DNA of 64,000 bases, taken from assembly GCF_026283945.1 (NCBI RefSeq), contig NZ_JAPDPC010000001.1, forward strand, positions 1 through 64,000, in the 5' to 3' direction. The position numbers and the translations under genes were made by a program. The notes under the pieces were generated by a model. It worked only from the letters and a program-made list of their open reading frames with translations. It searched no databases and was not told where the DNA came from. This DNA comes from Dyella humicola. GTDB taxonomy: Bacteria > Pseudomonadota > Gammaproteobacteria > Xanthomonadales > Rhodanobacteraceae. Positions 51,207-59,337 of the stretch are shown here, piece by piece. Position 1 is the stretch's first letter, and every line of letters starts with the position of its first letter.

Positions 51207-52733
51207 ATGAGCAGTGAATTTCGTCCGCCCAACCTGGCACTGGCCACGGTCGGCCTCTCGTTGGCGACCTTCATGCAGGTGCTCGATACGACCATCGCCA
51301 ACGTGTCGTTGCCGACGATCGCCGGCAATCTCGGCGTCAGTGTCAACCAGAGCACCTGGGTCATTACCTCTTTCGCGGTCAGCACGGCCATCGCGCTACC
51401 GCTGACCGGCTTCCTCAATCGTCGTTTCGGCGAGGTGAAGCTGTTCATCTGGTCGACCCTGTTGTTCTCGCTCGCCTCGCTGCTGTGCGGCCTCGCGCAG
51501 AGCATGCCGATGCTGATCCTGTTCCGCGCCATCCAGGGTGCGGTAGCGGGTCCGATGTACCCGATCACGCAAAGTCTGATGATCTCGATCTATCCACCCG
51601 CGAAACGCGGCATGGCGCTGGCCTTGCTGGCGATGGTGACCGTGGTGGCGCCGATCGCCGGACCGATTCTCGGTGGCTGGATCACCGACAACTATTCGTG
51701 GCCGTGGATCTTCTTCGTCAACGTGCCGATCGGCATCTTCGCCTGCATGGTCGTCAGCAACCAGATGAAGCTGCGCGTGGATACCACTTCGCGCCCGAAG
51801 ATCGACTACGTGGGACTGATCACGCTGATTGTTGGCGTGGGCGCGCTGCAGATCGTGCTGGACAAGGGCAATGACGAGGACTGGTTCAACTCTTCGTTCA
51901 TCGTGATCACCAGCATCGTGTCGGCCATTGCGTTGGCGGTCTTCCTGATCTGGGAACTTACCGACGACGATCCGATCGTCAACCTGCGCTTGTTGCGCCA
52001 TCACAATTTTCGGGTGGGCACGATCGCGCTGGTGCTGGCCTACGCGGCGTTCTTCGCCATCGGTCTACTAGTGCCGCAGTGGCTACAGCGAAACCTGGGC
52101 TACACCTCCACCTGGGCTGGCTTCGCCGCGGCGCCACTGGGCATCCTGCCGGTGATGCTGACCTTTATCGTCGGCAAGTACGCCAGCCGGACCGACATGC
52201 GCCTGCTCGCGTCGTGCGCGTTCCTGGTGATGGGTATTACCTGTTTCCTGCGTTCCAATTTCTTCCTGCAGATCGACTTCAACAGCGTGGCGCTGGTGCA
52301 GCTGCTTCAGGGCCTCGGCGTGGCGCTGTTCTTCATGCCGGTGACGACGATCCTGTTGTCGGATCTCAAACCCAATGAAATTGCCTCGGGTGGCGGCCTG
52401 GCAACCTTCCTGCGTACCTTGGGCGCGAGCTTCTCCGCCTCGCTCACGACCTTCCTGTGGGATCGCCGGGCCATCGTGCACCACGCGCACCTGAGCGAAC
52501 ACTTCACCCCGTACGACTCATCCGCGCAGGCGACGTTGCAGGCGGCGGGCGTGAGCAGTCCGCAGGCGGCCAATGCCACACTTGAACAGCTGATCACGCA
52601 GCAGGGTTACCAGATCTCGTTCAACGAGGTGTTCCATCTGCTGGGCTGGGTATTCTTCGCCCTGATCGTGGTGATCTGGATGGCCCGTCCGCCCTTTACC
52701 GCAAAGGCGGGCACGGCCGGAGGCGGGCACTGA
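51207..52733 (+). CDS. EmrB/QacA-type MFS exporter (DHA2, 14 helices)
   Basis: The 508-residue proton-driven exporter has 14 predicted helices. Diagnostic motifs are the start ATFMQVLDTTIANVSLPTIA (motif D1), NRRFGEVKLF (motif A loop), LFRAIQGAVAGPMYPI (motif B) and VAPIAGPILGGWITDNYSWP (motif C, antiporters). It works with the upstream EmrA-like and OMF proteins to move drugs across both membranes. It is the last gene of the marR operon, ending 18 bp before a strong terminator. The 59-bp gap before it has an acceptable ribosome site. Confidence 0.94.
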   Translation: MSSEFRPPNLALATVGLSLATFMQVLDTTIANVSLPTIAGNLGVSVNQSTWVITSFAVSTAIALPLTGFLNRRFGEVKLFIWSTLLFSLASLLCGLAQSMPMLILFRAIQGAVAGPMYPITQSLMISIYPPAKRGMALALLAMVTVVAPIAGPILGGWITDNYSWPWIFFVNVPIGIFACMVVSNQMKLRVDTTSRPKIDYVGLITLIVGVGALQIVLDKGNDEDWFNSSFIVITSIVSAIALAVFLIWELTDDDPIVNLRLLRHHNFRVGTIALVLAYAAFFAIGLLVPQWLQRNLGYTSTWAGFAAAPLGILPVMLTFIVGKYASRTDMRLLASCAFLVMGITCFLRSNFFLQIDFNSVALVQLLQGLGVALFFMPVTTILLSDLKPNEIASGGGLATFLRTLGASFSASLTTFLWDRRAIVHHAHLSEHFTPYDSSAQATLQAAGVSSPQAANATLEQLITQQGYQISFNEVFHLLGWVFFALIVVIWMARPPFTAKAGTAGGGH

Positions 52734-52750
52734 ACTTCGAGGCTACGCAA

Positions 52751-52780
52751 ACGACAACGGCCCTGCGGGGCCGTTGTCGT
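52751..52780. terminator. Terminator at the end of the marR-pump operon
   Basis: ACGACAACGGCCC (52751-52763) and GGGCCGTTGTCGT (52768-52780) form a perfect 13-bp stem with a TGCG loop, between the convergent EmrB-like and bestrophin genes. It can serve both strands; the T-tract is weak (TGATGTGT). Confidence 0.75.
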
Positions 52781-52805
52781 TGATGTGTCCAAGGTCGCAG
52801 CATCG

Positions 52806-53726
52806 CTAGAGCAAGACACCGTCGACCGGTTGCAGCGGCTCGGGCAGATCGTGTTCACCCAGTAATGCCCCGAGGCTGATCTCGATGCTGCGGCACATGG
52901 CATCGAGAGCGAGATCGTTGGGCAGCCGCTCGAACGGGCTTTCGATCTGATCGCCCAACGCGTCCAGCCCGAAGAAGGTGTAGGAGAGCACGCCCACCAT
53001 CAGCGGCGTCGCCCAGCCTACCGTGCCGACCAGGCAGAACGGCAGCAACAGGCAGTACATGTAAACCGTGCGATGCAACAGCAGGATATAGGCGAACGGA
53101 ATCGGCGTGCCGTGGATGCGCTCGCAGCCGCCGAGCACATACGACATACGGGTCAGCTGCGCGTCGATGCTGGCTAGCAGGATGCTGTCGAGCCGGCCTT
53201 CGCGCCGCAGTTGCGCGTAGCTTTCGCCGATCAGGCCCAACAAGGCATTCGGTGGATTCGGTGACGGCAGTAGCGCCGCGACCTCGGCCGGCGCCATCCA
53301 GCGCCCCAGGTCGTGCTCCGGCTCCGAGCCGCGCAGCATGTGGCGCAAAGCGTGCGCGTAGGCGATCAGTCGATGCACGCGCTGGCGCTGCTCGTCGTGC
53401 GGCAAGCCGTCGGGCAGGCTGATGGTCTGGCGCGCCACGTTGCGCAGCACGATCAACAACTCGCCCCACAACGTGCGCGCTTCCCACCAACGCTCGTAGG
53501 CCACGCTGTTGCGGAAGCCGAGGAAGATCGCCAGGGTGAGTCCCATCAAGGTCAGCGGGACGGCGCCGATCTCGATACCGGTATGCGGCAGACGATGCTC
53601 CATCAGCACGACCAATACAGCGAGCGCCACCATGCCGACCACCCGCTTCCAGATGACCGGCACGATCGAACCGCGCAGGGTAAACAGCATCAGCCGCAGC
53701 GGGCGGGAAGGCGGGTGGACGACCAT
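52806..53726 (-). CDS. Bestrophin family ion channel
   Basis: The 306-residue membrane protein belongs to the bestrophin/UPF0187 family. Its start is PLRLMLFTLRGSIVPVIWKR. Helices lie at about 30-45 and 50-68 (GAVPLTLMGLTLAIFLGFRN, the neck-forming segment), followed by the signature NSVAYERWWEARTLWGELL. A second helix pair (about 220-255) includes FCLVGTVGWATPLMVGVLSY. Bacterial homologues form pentameric channels, some cation-selective. The physiological role is unknown. It is convergent with the EmrB-like gene. Confidence 0.9.
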   Translation of the reverse strand: MVVHPPSRPLRLMLFTLRGSIVPVIWKRVVGMVALAVLVVLMEHRLPHTGIEIGAVPLTLMGLTLAIFLGFRNSVAYERWWEARTLWGELLIVLRNVARQTISLPDGLPHDEQRQRVHRLIAYAHALRHMLRGSEPEHDLGRWMAPAEVAALLPSPNPPNALLGLIGESYAQLRREGRLDSILLASIDAQLTRMSYVLGGCERIHGTPIPFAYILLLHRTVYMYCLLLPFCLVGTVGWATPLMVGVLSYTFFGLDALGDQIESPFERLPNDLALDAMCRSIEISLGALLGEHDLPEPLQPVDGVLL

Positions 53727-53840
53727 GGCAAGCGCGGCGGGAGGGAGGGGGCCTGCACTTTAGCGCGGGAGCCCGAGGCGCGCCGAAAGGGTCGCTGGCC
53801 CTTCGGTCCCCGGGATTGACGGCGGCCTTTTCACCCGGAC

Positions 53841-53866
53841 ATAATCTGCCCATATTATTACCCGGG
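53841..53866 (+). promoter_or_regulatory. AT-rich promoter candidate of the DUF2239 gene
   Basis: An AT-rich patch with ATAAT (53841-53845) and ATTAT (53854-53858) as inverted arms lies in GC-rich DNA 16-33 bp before the start codon. TATTAT at 53853-53858 is a fair -10, and TTTCAC at 53829 is a weak -35 with 18-bp spacing. Little room is left for a ribosome site. Confidence 0.4.
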
Positions 53867-53873
53867 CAAAAGT

Positions 53874-54470
53874 ATGGCTTCCAGCGAGAGCACCCACTGC
53901 GTCGCTTTTCACGGTCATCAACAGATCGCCTCGGGCGTACTGGCCAGTGTCGCGTTGGCCGTAAAAAAGGCGCTGGACGACGGGGCATCAGGTCCCGTGC
54001 TGATCTTCGACGACCACAGCAGCCGGCCGATCGAGATCGATTTTCGCGGCACCCCCGATGAGGTGCTGGCGCGCCTGCAGGTGGCGGCGGCGGAACCGGC
54101 CGAGCCCGCCAGCCGGGGTCCCGGCCGCCCGAAACTCGGTGTCGTGGCCCGTGAAGTCACCCTGCTGCCGCGGCATTGGGAGTGGCTTTCCCACCAGCCT
54201 GGTGGTGCTTCGGCGGTACTGCGAAAGCTGGTCGACGAGGCGCGCCGCAAGGGCAGCGGCCTGGAACGTGCCCGCCTGGCAGGCGAAGCGGTTGATCGCT
54301 TCATGCTGTCGATGGCGGGAGACCTGCCGGGCTATGAGGAGGCATCCCGCGCGTTCTGGCGCAAGGAACAGGCATGTTTCAGTCAATTGACAGATGCGTG
54401 GCCCGCCGATGTGCGCGAGCATGTACGCCGACTCGCTGCGACGGCGTGGCACAACGACGCGACAGCCTGA
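53874..54470 (+). CDS. DUF2239 family protein
   Basis: The 198-residue cytosolic protein matches DUF2239. The N-terminal domain is beta-alpha (CVAFHGHQQIASGVLASVAL; VLIFDDHSSRPIEIDFRG, a putative Asp-rich strand). A flexible linker with RGPGRPKLGVVAREVTLL contains an AT-hook-like GRPKL. A helical C-terminal part has HWEWLSHQPGGASAVLRKLV and EEASRAFWRKEQACF. RGRP-like motifs suggest DNA contact, but this is only a hint. The function is unknown. It is divergent from the bestrophin gene and 45 bp before the MATE gene on the same strand. Confidence 0.88.
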   Translation: MASSESTHCVAFHGHQQIASGVLASVALAVKKALDDGASGPVLIFDDHSSRPIEIDFRGTPDEVLARLQVAAAEPAEPASRGPGRPKLGVVAREVTLLPRHWEWLSHQPGGASAVLRKLVDEARRKGSGLERARLAGEAVDRFMLSMAGDLPGYEEASRAFWRKEQACFSQLTDAWPADVREHVRRLAATAWHNDATA

Positions 54471-54515
54471 CTGCTCTTCGTTCTCTCCCCTTTCCCCTTC
54501 GCGGAAAACCCATCG

Positions 54516-55979
54516 ATGTCATCTGTCGCCGCAAGGCAGCCCCTGCTCACTGAAGGCCCGATCGCGCGCACCTTGCTGATGTTCGCCTTGCCGATCCTGG
54601 GCAGCACGGTGCTGCAATCACTGAATGGTTCGGTCAACGCGATGTGGATCGGCCATTACCTGGGCGAGGCGGCGCTGACGGCGGTCAGCAACGCCAACCT
54701 GATCCTGTTCCTGCTGCTCGGCGCCGTGTTCGGCTTGAGCATGGCCTGCACCATCCTGGTCGGCCAGAGCCTGGGCGCGCGCAACATGCTCGAAGCGAAG
54801 CGCGTCGTGGGTACCGGCGTGACGTTCTTCGTGGCGGTCTCGGTACTGGTGGCCATCGCCGGTTATGCGGGCACGCCGTGGATGCTTGGCGTGCTGGGTA
54901 CGCCGGTCGACGCGCAGGCGTTCGCCGTGCCGTACCTGCGCATCATCTTCATCGCCGTGCCATCGATGTATTTCTACAGCTTCCTGATGATGACGCTGCG
55001 CGGCGCTGGCGATTCGCGCACGCCTTTCATCTTCATGGGCTTGTCGGTGTTGCTGGATATCGCGCTCAACCCGATGTTGATCTTCGGCGTCGGTCCGTTT
55101 CCGCGCATGGGCATCGCCGGTTCGGCGACCTCGACCCTGATTGCACAGAGCGTGGCCCTGGTCGCGCTGCTCTGGACCCTGTATGCGCGCAAGCACTTCC
55201 TGCGCCTGACCCGTGGCGAGCTGCGTTTCCTGCGTCCGGACATGACCATCCTGCGCGCACTGGTGTTCAAAGGCCTGCCGATGGGCCTTCAAATGATCGT
55301 GATCTCGACCTCCGCGATGATCATGATCCACATGGTCAATGGCTACGGTTCGAAGACCACCGCCGCCTATGGTGCCGCGACCCAGTTGTGGACGTATGTG
55401 CAGATGCCGGCGATGGCGATTGGCGCGGCCGTGTCGTCGATGGCGGCGCAAAACGTCGGCGCCAGATTGTGGGACCGCGTGAGCCGCATCACCAAGGTGG
55501 GCGTGCTGTACAACTTCCTGCTCAGTGGCGCGCTGATCGGACTGATCTACCTGTTCAACCATGCCGCGCTCAACCTGTTCCTGCCCAACGATGGCGAGGC
55601 GCTGGCGCTCGCGCAGCATCTGAACGGCATCGCCGTGTGGTCCTTCATGTTCTTTGGGGTGACCTTCGTGCTGTTCGGCGTCGTGCGTTCCACTGGTGCG
55701 GTGATGCCGCCCCTGGTCATCCTGTTCATCTCGATGTGGTTGATCCGCCCGCCGTTCGCGCTGTTGCTGGCACCTGGCATCGGTGCGGACTCGATCTGGT
55801 GGAGTTTTCCGCTCGGTTCGCTCGCCTCGATGCTGATGGCGATGGGCTATTACCGCTGGGGCGGCTGGCGCCGCGCGCACATGCTCACGCCGCCGATCAA
55901 GACCGTCGACGAACAGGCGGCCGTATCGGGCCAGCAAGCACCGACCACCGGCCAGGGTGTACCCGCTTCCGTGGATTGA
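54516..55979 (+). CDS. MATE family efflux transporter
   Basis: The 487-residue exporter has 12 helices in two lobes. Each lobe has the MATE pattern: LMFALPILGSTVLQSLNGSV and AALTAVSNANLILFLLLGAV in the first, FKGLPMGLQMIVISTSAMIM and TAAYGAATQLWTYVQMPAMA in the second. The tail of about 35 residues is polar. NorM/DinF-type pumps use sodium or proton gradients to expel cationic drugs. It is probably a separate unit from the DUF2239 gene (45-bp gap). An MFS exporter gene follows 81 bp later. Confidence 0.93.
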   Translation: MSSVAARQPLLTEGPIARTLLMFALPILGSTVLQSLNGSVNAMWIGHYLGEAALTAVSNANLILFLLLGAVFGLSMACTILVGQSLGARNMLEAKRVVGTGVTFFVAVSVLVAIAGYAGTPWMLGVLGTPVDAQAFAVPYLRIIFIAVPSMYFYSFLMMTLRGAGDSRTPFIFMGLSVLLDIALNPMLIFGVGPFPRMGIAGSATSTLIAQSVALVALLWTLYARKHFLRLTRGELRFLRPDMTILRALVFKGLPMGLQMIVISTSAMIMIHMVNGYGSKTTAAYGAATQLWTYVQMPAMAIGAAVSSMAAQNVGARLWDRVSRITKVGVLYNFLLSGALIGLIYLFNHAALNLFLPNDGEALALAQHLNGIAVWSFMFFGVTFVLFGVVRSTGAVMPPLVILFISMWLIRPPFALLLAPGIGADSIWWSFPLGSLASMLMAMGYYRWGGWRRAHMLTPPIKTVDEQAAVSGQQAPTTGQGVPASVD

Positions 55980-56060
55980 ACCATAGCGGCAATATTCGCC
56001 ATTCCGACTTAGCCACGATCAAGGCGAACCGTTTCCGGTACGTCGTGTAAGGACACATGG

Positions 56061-57350
56061 ATGCAAACCCCGACACAAGCCTCAGTACTGGCCAATCGTA
56101 ATTTTCGACTGCTCTTTGCCGGCAGCACCGTATCGGCGCTGGGTGACCAGTTCACGCTGGTGGCGCTGCCCTGGCTGGTGCTCAAGCTCACCGGTGACCC
56201 GGCAGCCCTGGGCCTGGTGCTGGCGGCCATGGCGCTGCCGCGTGCGATCTTCATGTTGATCGGTGGCGCGGTGGTGGATCGCATGTCGCCACGGCGGGTG
56301 CTGCTCGCTGCCCGTGGTGTCAACGCCTTGCTGGTGAGCCTGCTGGCGCTGCTGGTGTGGAGCGGGGCCATCAACATGCCCCTGGTTTATGCGATTGCCC
56401 TGGGCATCGGCCTGTCGACGGCGTTTGCCTATCCGGCGTCCTCGTCGATCCTGCCGCAATTGATGGAACCCACCCAACTGGCCCCAGCGAACGCACTGAT
56501 CATGGCCATGCGCCAATTGAGTGTCTTCGTGGGACCGCTGCTGGCTGGCCTGGTGATCGGCACGGGAGCGCATGCCGCCGTCACGCGCGGGCCGGCGGAT
56601 GCGCATGGCCTGGGCCTCGCTTTCGGCATCGATGCAGTGAGCTTCCTTGCCTCGTTGGGCTCGCTGATGATGATCAGGCTGCACAGCGACGATCATCCCC
56701 GGCGTACCCAGGGCAGCGTGCTGGCCGCCGTGGCCGAGGGCGTGCGCGGGGTATGGGCCGATGTGCCACTGCGTGCGTTCATCCTCTACGTGGGCGCGGT
56801 CACGGTGTTCGTCGGCGGCCCGATCCAGGTTGGCCTGCCCGTGCTGGCAGACACGCGACTGGACCTGGGCGCGGCCTCGCTGGGCATCCTGATGACGGCC
56901 AACGGTGGCGGGATGGTGCTGGGAGGGTTTCTGTCGAAGCTGGCCGCCCGCCTGATCCGGGGTCGGCTTGGCCTGATGGTGCTGTGCATCGACAGCGTCG
57001 CCGGCCTGGGCTTGGTGCTGCTGGGTTGGGTCCACAGCACCTGGAGTGGAGCGGTACTGCTGGCCATGACCGGCGTGCTGGCGGGCATCGCCCAGATCTC
57101 CATCATCAGCTGGATCCAGCAGCGCGTATCGCGCGAAATGATGGGGCGCACGATGAGCCTGCTGATGTTCACGTTCATGGGACTCGGGCCGGTCTCGGCC
57201 GCGTTGGCCGGTGCCCTACTCAAGATCATCAGCCTGCCCGCCTTGTTCGCTGGCGCCGGCCTGGCCCTCACGGCGATTGCGCTGGGCTGCCTGACCAACT
57301 CGGCGTTACGCAGTATCGGCGCGCCCAAGCCCGACGAAGCCGTGGGCTGA
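56061..57350 (+). CDS. MFS transporter (putative exporter)
   Basis: The 429-residue protein has 12 helices. The start NFRLLFAGSTVSALGDQFTL is typical of the enterobactin/macrolide exporter type (MFS_3). Also seen are RAIFMLIGGAVVDRMSPRRV (motif A), the second half with FLSKLAARLIRGRLGLMVLC, and SRESMMGRTMSL-like REMMGRTMSLLMFTFMGLGP. Such transporters often export siderophores or macrolides; no siderophore or resistance gene lies adjacent. ATG 56061 follows AAGGA. It is transcribed in the same direction as the MATE gene before it and the multicopper oxidase after it, with moderate gaps. Confidence 0.9.
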   Translation: MQTPTQASVLANRNFRLLFAGSTVSALGDQFTLVALPWLVLKLTGDPAALGLVLAAMALPRAIFMLIGGAVVDRMSPRRVLLAARGVNALLVSLLALLVWSGAINMPLVYAIALGIGLSTAFAYPASSSILPQLMEPTQLAPANALIMAMRQLSVFVGPLLAGLVIGTGAHAAVTRGPADAHGLGLAFGIDAVSFLASLGSLMMIRLHSDDHPRRTQGSVLAAVAEGVRGVWADVPLRAFILYVGAVTVFVGGPIQVGLPVLADTRLDLGAASLGILMTANGGGMVLGGFLSKLAARLIRGRLGLMVLCIDSVAGLGLVLLGWVHSTWSGAVLLAMTGVLAGIAQISIISWIQQRVSREMMGRTMSLLMFTFMGLGPVSAALAGALLKIISLPALFAGAGLALTAIALGCLTNSALRSIGAPKPDEAVG

Positions 57351-57457
57351 AGCGGAGCCGCGGCTGGGCTGCCACGCGGTTGTCATGGGCGATTCTTAAC
57401 GTGTGACGCCATGGCAGCCGCACCCTTCCCACACCGGCCCGAGCTGGCCCTCATCGC

Positions 57458-59116
57458 GTGAGTCTTTCGCGTCGTCGCTTCCTGCGTGGCCTGGCGGACA
57501 TGGCCGGCGCCGCGGCCGCCGCCGACCTCGGCTTGCTGGCCTGGGCTGCCCCTGCATCGGCCGACGCGGGCATGCCACGCATGGCGATGCCGCAGCTCGC
57601 CGCGCCGAAGGTGGCGCTGGTCAATCCGGTGACCCTGGCCCGCTTTGTCGATCCGCTGCCGATTCCGCCGCTGGCGCGGGCGCTGGGGCAGCGCGAGCAC
57701 CCGGCCTACCCGGGCAGGCAGCTTCCGCTGTATCGCATGGAGATGCACGCCTTCAGCGCGCGCCTGCATCGCGACCTGCCACCCACGCCGCTTTGGGGTT
57801 ATGGCGGTACCTTTCCAGGGCCAACGCTGGTAGCGACGCGCAACGAGCCGATCCTGGTCGAGTGGGTGAATGCGCTGCCCGAGCGGCATTTCCTGCCGAT
57901 CGATCACACCATTCACGGCGCCGAGCGCAGCAAGCCGGATGTGCGCACGGTGGCGCATGTGCATGGCGCGCGCGCACCCGCGGGCAGCGATGGCTATCCG
58001 GAGGATTGGTTCGCGCCCGGCCATTCAGCCGTCTATCACTATCCGAACGCGCAGGATGCCGCCACGCTCTGGTATCACGATCACGCCATGGGCATCACGC
58101 GGCTCAATATTTACGCCGGCTTGCTCGGTGCCTTCATGGTCCGCGACGCCGAAGAGCAGGCGCTTGGCCTGCCCTCGGGAGATTGCGATCTACCGTTGAT
58201 CCTGTGCGACCGCCTGATTGCGAAAGACGGCCAGCTCTACTACCCCGTGTCGGATGATCCCGCGGCGCCATGGGTTTCCGAGTGCAACGGCAACGCGATC
58301 CTGTGCAACGGCAAGCTCTATCCGTTCCTCGACGTCGAGCCGCGGCGTTATCGGCTGCGCTTGATCAACGCGGCCAACACGCGCTTCTTCAACCTGTCGC
58401 TATCGTCCGGCCAACCGTTCCAGCAGATTGCCAGCGACCAGGGCCTGTTGCCGGCGCCGTTGCCGCGCGAGCGCATTGAACTGTATCCGGCCGAACGCGC
58501 CGACGTCGTGATCGACTTCAGTGGTCTCGACGGCAAGGCGTTGCAGCTGCGCCATCAATCCGAAGCGCTCCTGGAGTTTCGCGTGCGCGATCGTGGCCGT
58601 GGTGACGCAGCCGCGTTGCCGGCGACGCTGCGTAAGGTGGACCGCATCGATGCAAGCGTCGCCGTACGTGATCGCCTGCTCACGCTCGGTGAGCAAGATG
58701 ACGCGGGCGGCCGTCCGATGATGATGATGTTGGGCGGCAGGCACTGGTCCGCGCCCATCACCGAAGACCCGCGGCAGGACAGCGTGGAGATCTGGAGCCT
58801 GCTCAACGTCACGGGAGACGTGCATCCGATTCATCTGCATCTGGTGCGCTTCCAGGTCGTCGATCGACGCCCGTTCGATCTGTTCGCCTGGAACGCGAAC
58901 AAGACACTCAAGTACACGGGTCCCGCACAACTGCCGTCACCTCACGAGATGGGGTGGAAGGATACCGTGCGCGCCGACCCTGGCATGGTCACTCGCATCA
59001 TCATGCGATTTGAAGGGGAGCCGGGTCGCTATGTGTGGCACTGCCATCTGCTCGAGCACGAAGACAACGAGATGATGCGGCCCTTCCAGCTGCTTCCCGC
59101 GCACGCAAAAGCATAG
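57458..59116 (+). CDS. Tat-exported multicopper oxidase (CotA/bilirubin-oxidase type)
   Basis: The 552-residue oxidase has a Tat signal, SRRRFLRGLADMAGAAAA, and copper sites in three cupredoxin domains. These are His167-Val-His169 in HVHGARAPAGSDGYPE, WYHDHAMG (His207, His209), HPIHLHLVRF (His456, 459, 461) and WHCHLLEHEDNEMM (His528, Cys529, His530, His534, Met539). The SDGYPE loop follows the spore-coat laccase CotA. The type-1 axial ligand looks like Met539. It would oxidise phenols, bilirubin, Mn or Cu(I) outside the cytoplasm. The start is GTG 57458. No copper-resistance genes are adjacent. Confidence 0.92.
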   Translation: MSLSRRRFLRGLADMAGAAAAADLGLLAWAAPASADAGMPRMAMPQLAAPKVALVNPVTLARFVDPLPIPPLARALGQREHPAYPGRQLPLYRMEMHAFSARLHRDLPPTPLWGYGGTFPGPTLVATRNEPILVEWVNALPERHFLPIDHTIHGAERSKPDVRTVAHVHGARAPAGSDGYPEDWFAPGHSAVYHYPNAQDAATLWYHDHAMGITRLNIYAGLLGAFMVRDAEEQALGLPSGDCDLPLILCDRLIAKDGQLYYPVSDDPAAPWVSECNGNAILCNGKLYPFLDVEPRRYRLRLINAANTRFFNLSLSSGQPFQQIASDQGLLPAPLPRERIELYPAERADVVIDFSGLDGKALQLRHQSEALLEFRVRDRGRGDAAALPATLRKVDRIDASVAVRDRLLTLGEQDDAGGRPMMMMLGGRHWSAPITEDPRQDSVEIWSLLNVTGDVHPIHLHLVRFQVVDRRPFDLFAWNANKTLKYTGPAQLPSPHEMGWKDTVRADPGMVTRIIMRFEGEPGRYVWHCHLLEHEDNEMMRPFQLLPAHAKA

Positions 59117-59337
59117 CGCCACCGAACGCTTTTTCTTGATCGCTCGCGCAAGCTCATGCGCCGTCGCAGCACTGTCATGTTGGGCGGCGGCGCTGTCGCC
59201 ATAGTGCCAATGCACCGTCATCTTCGCGGACCAGACTCGCCGCTGGCCTGGATGCCCGATGTTGCGATCGGTCCCCAGGTTAATCAGGGGGATTACTCGA
59301 TTGCAGCCCGAACAGGGTTTCTGCAGGAGATTCAGAC

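Noticed and set aside
52855-53988. Long alternative frame opposite the DUF2239 start and over bestrophin
   Set aside because: Arg/Ala/Pro-rich shadow frame; the bestrophin frame has the correct family motif and membrane helices.
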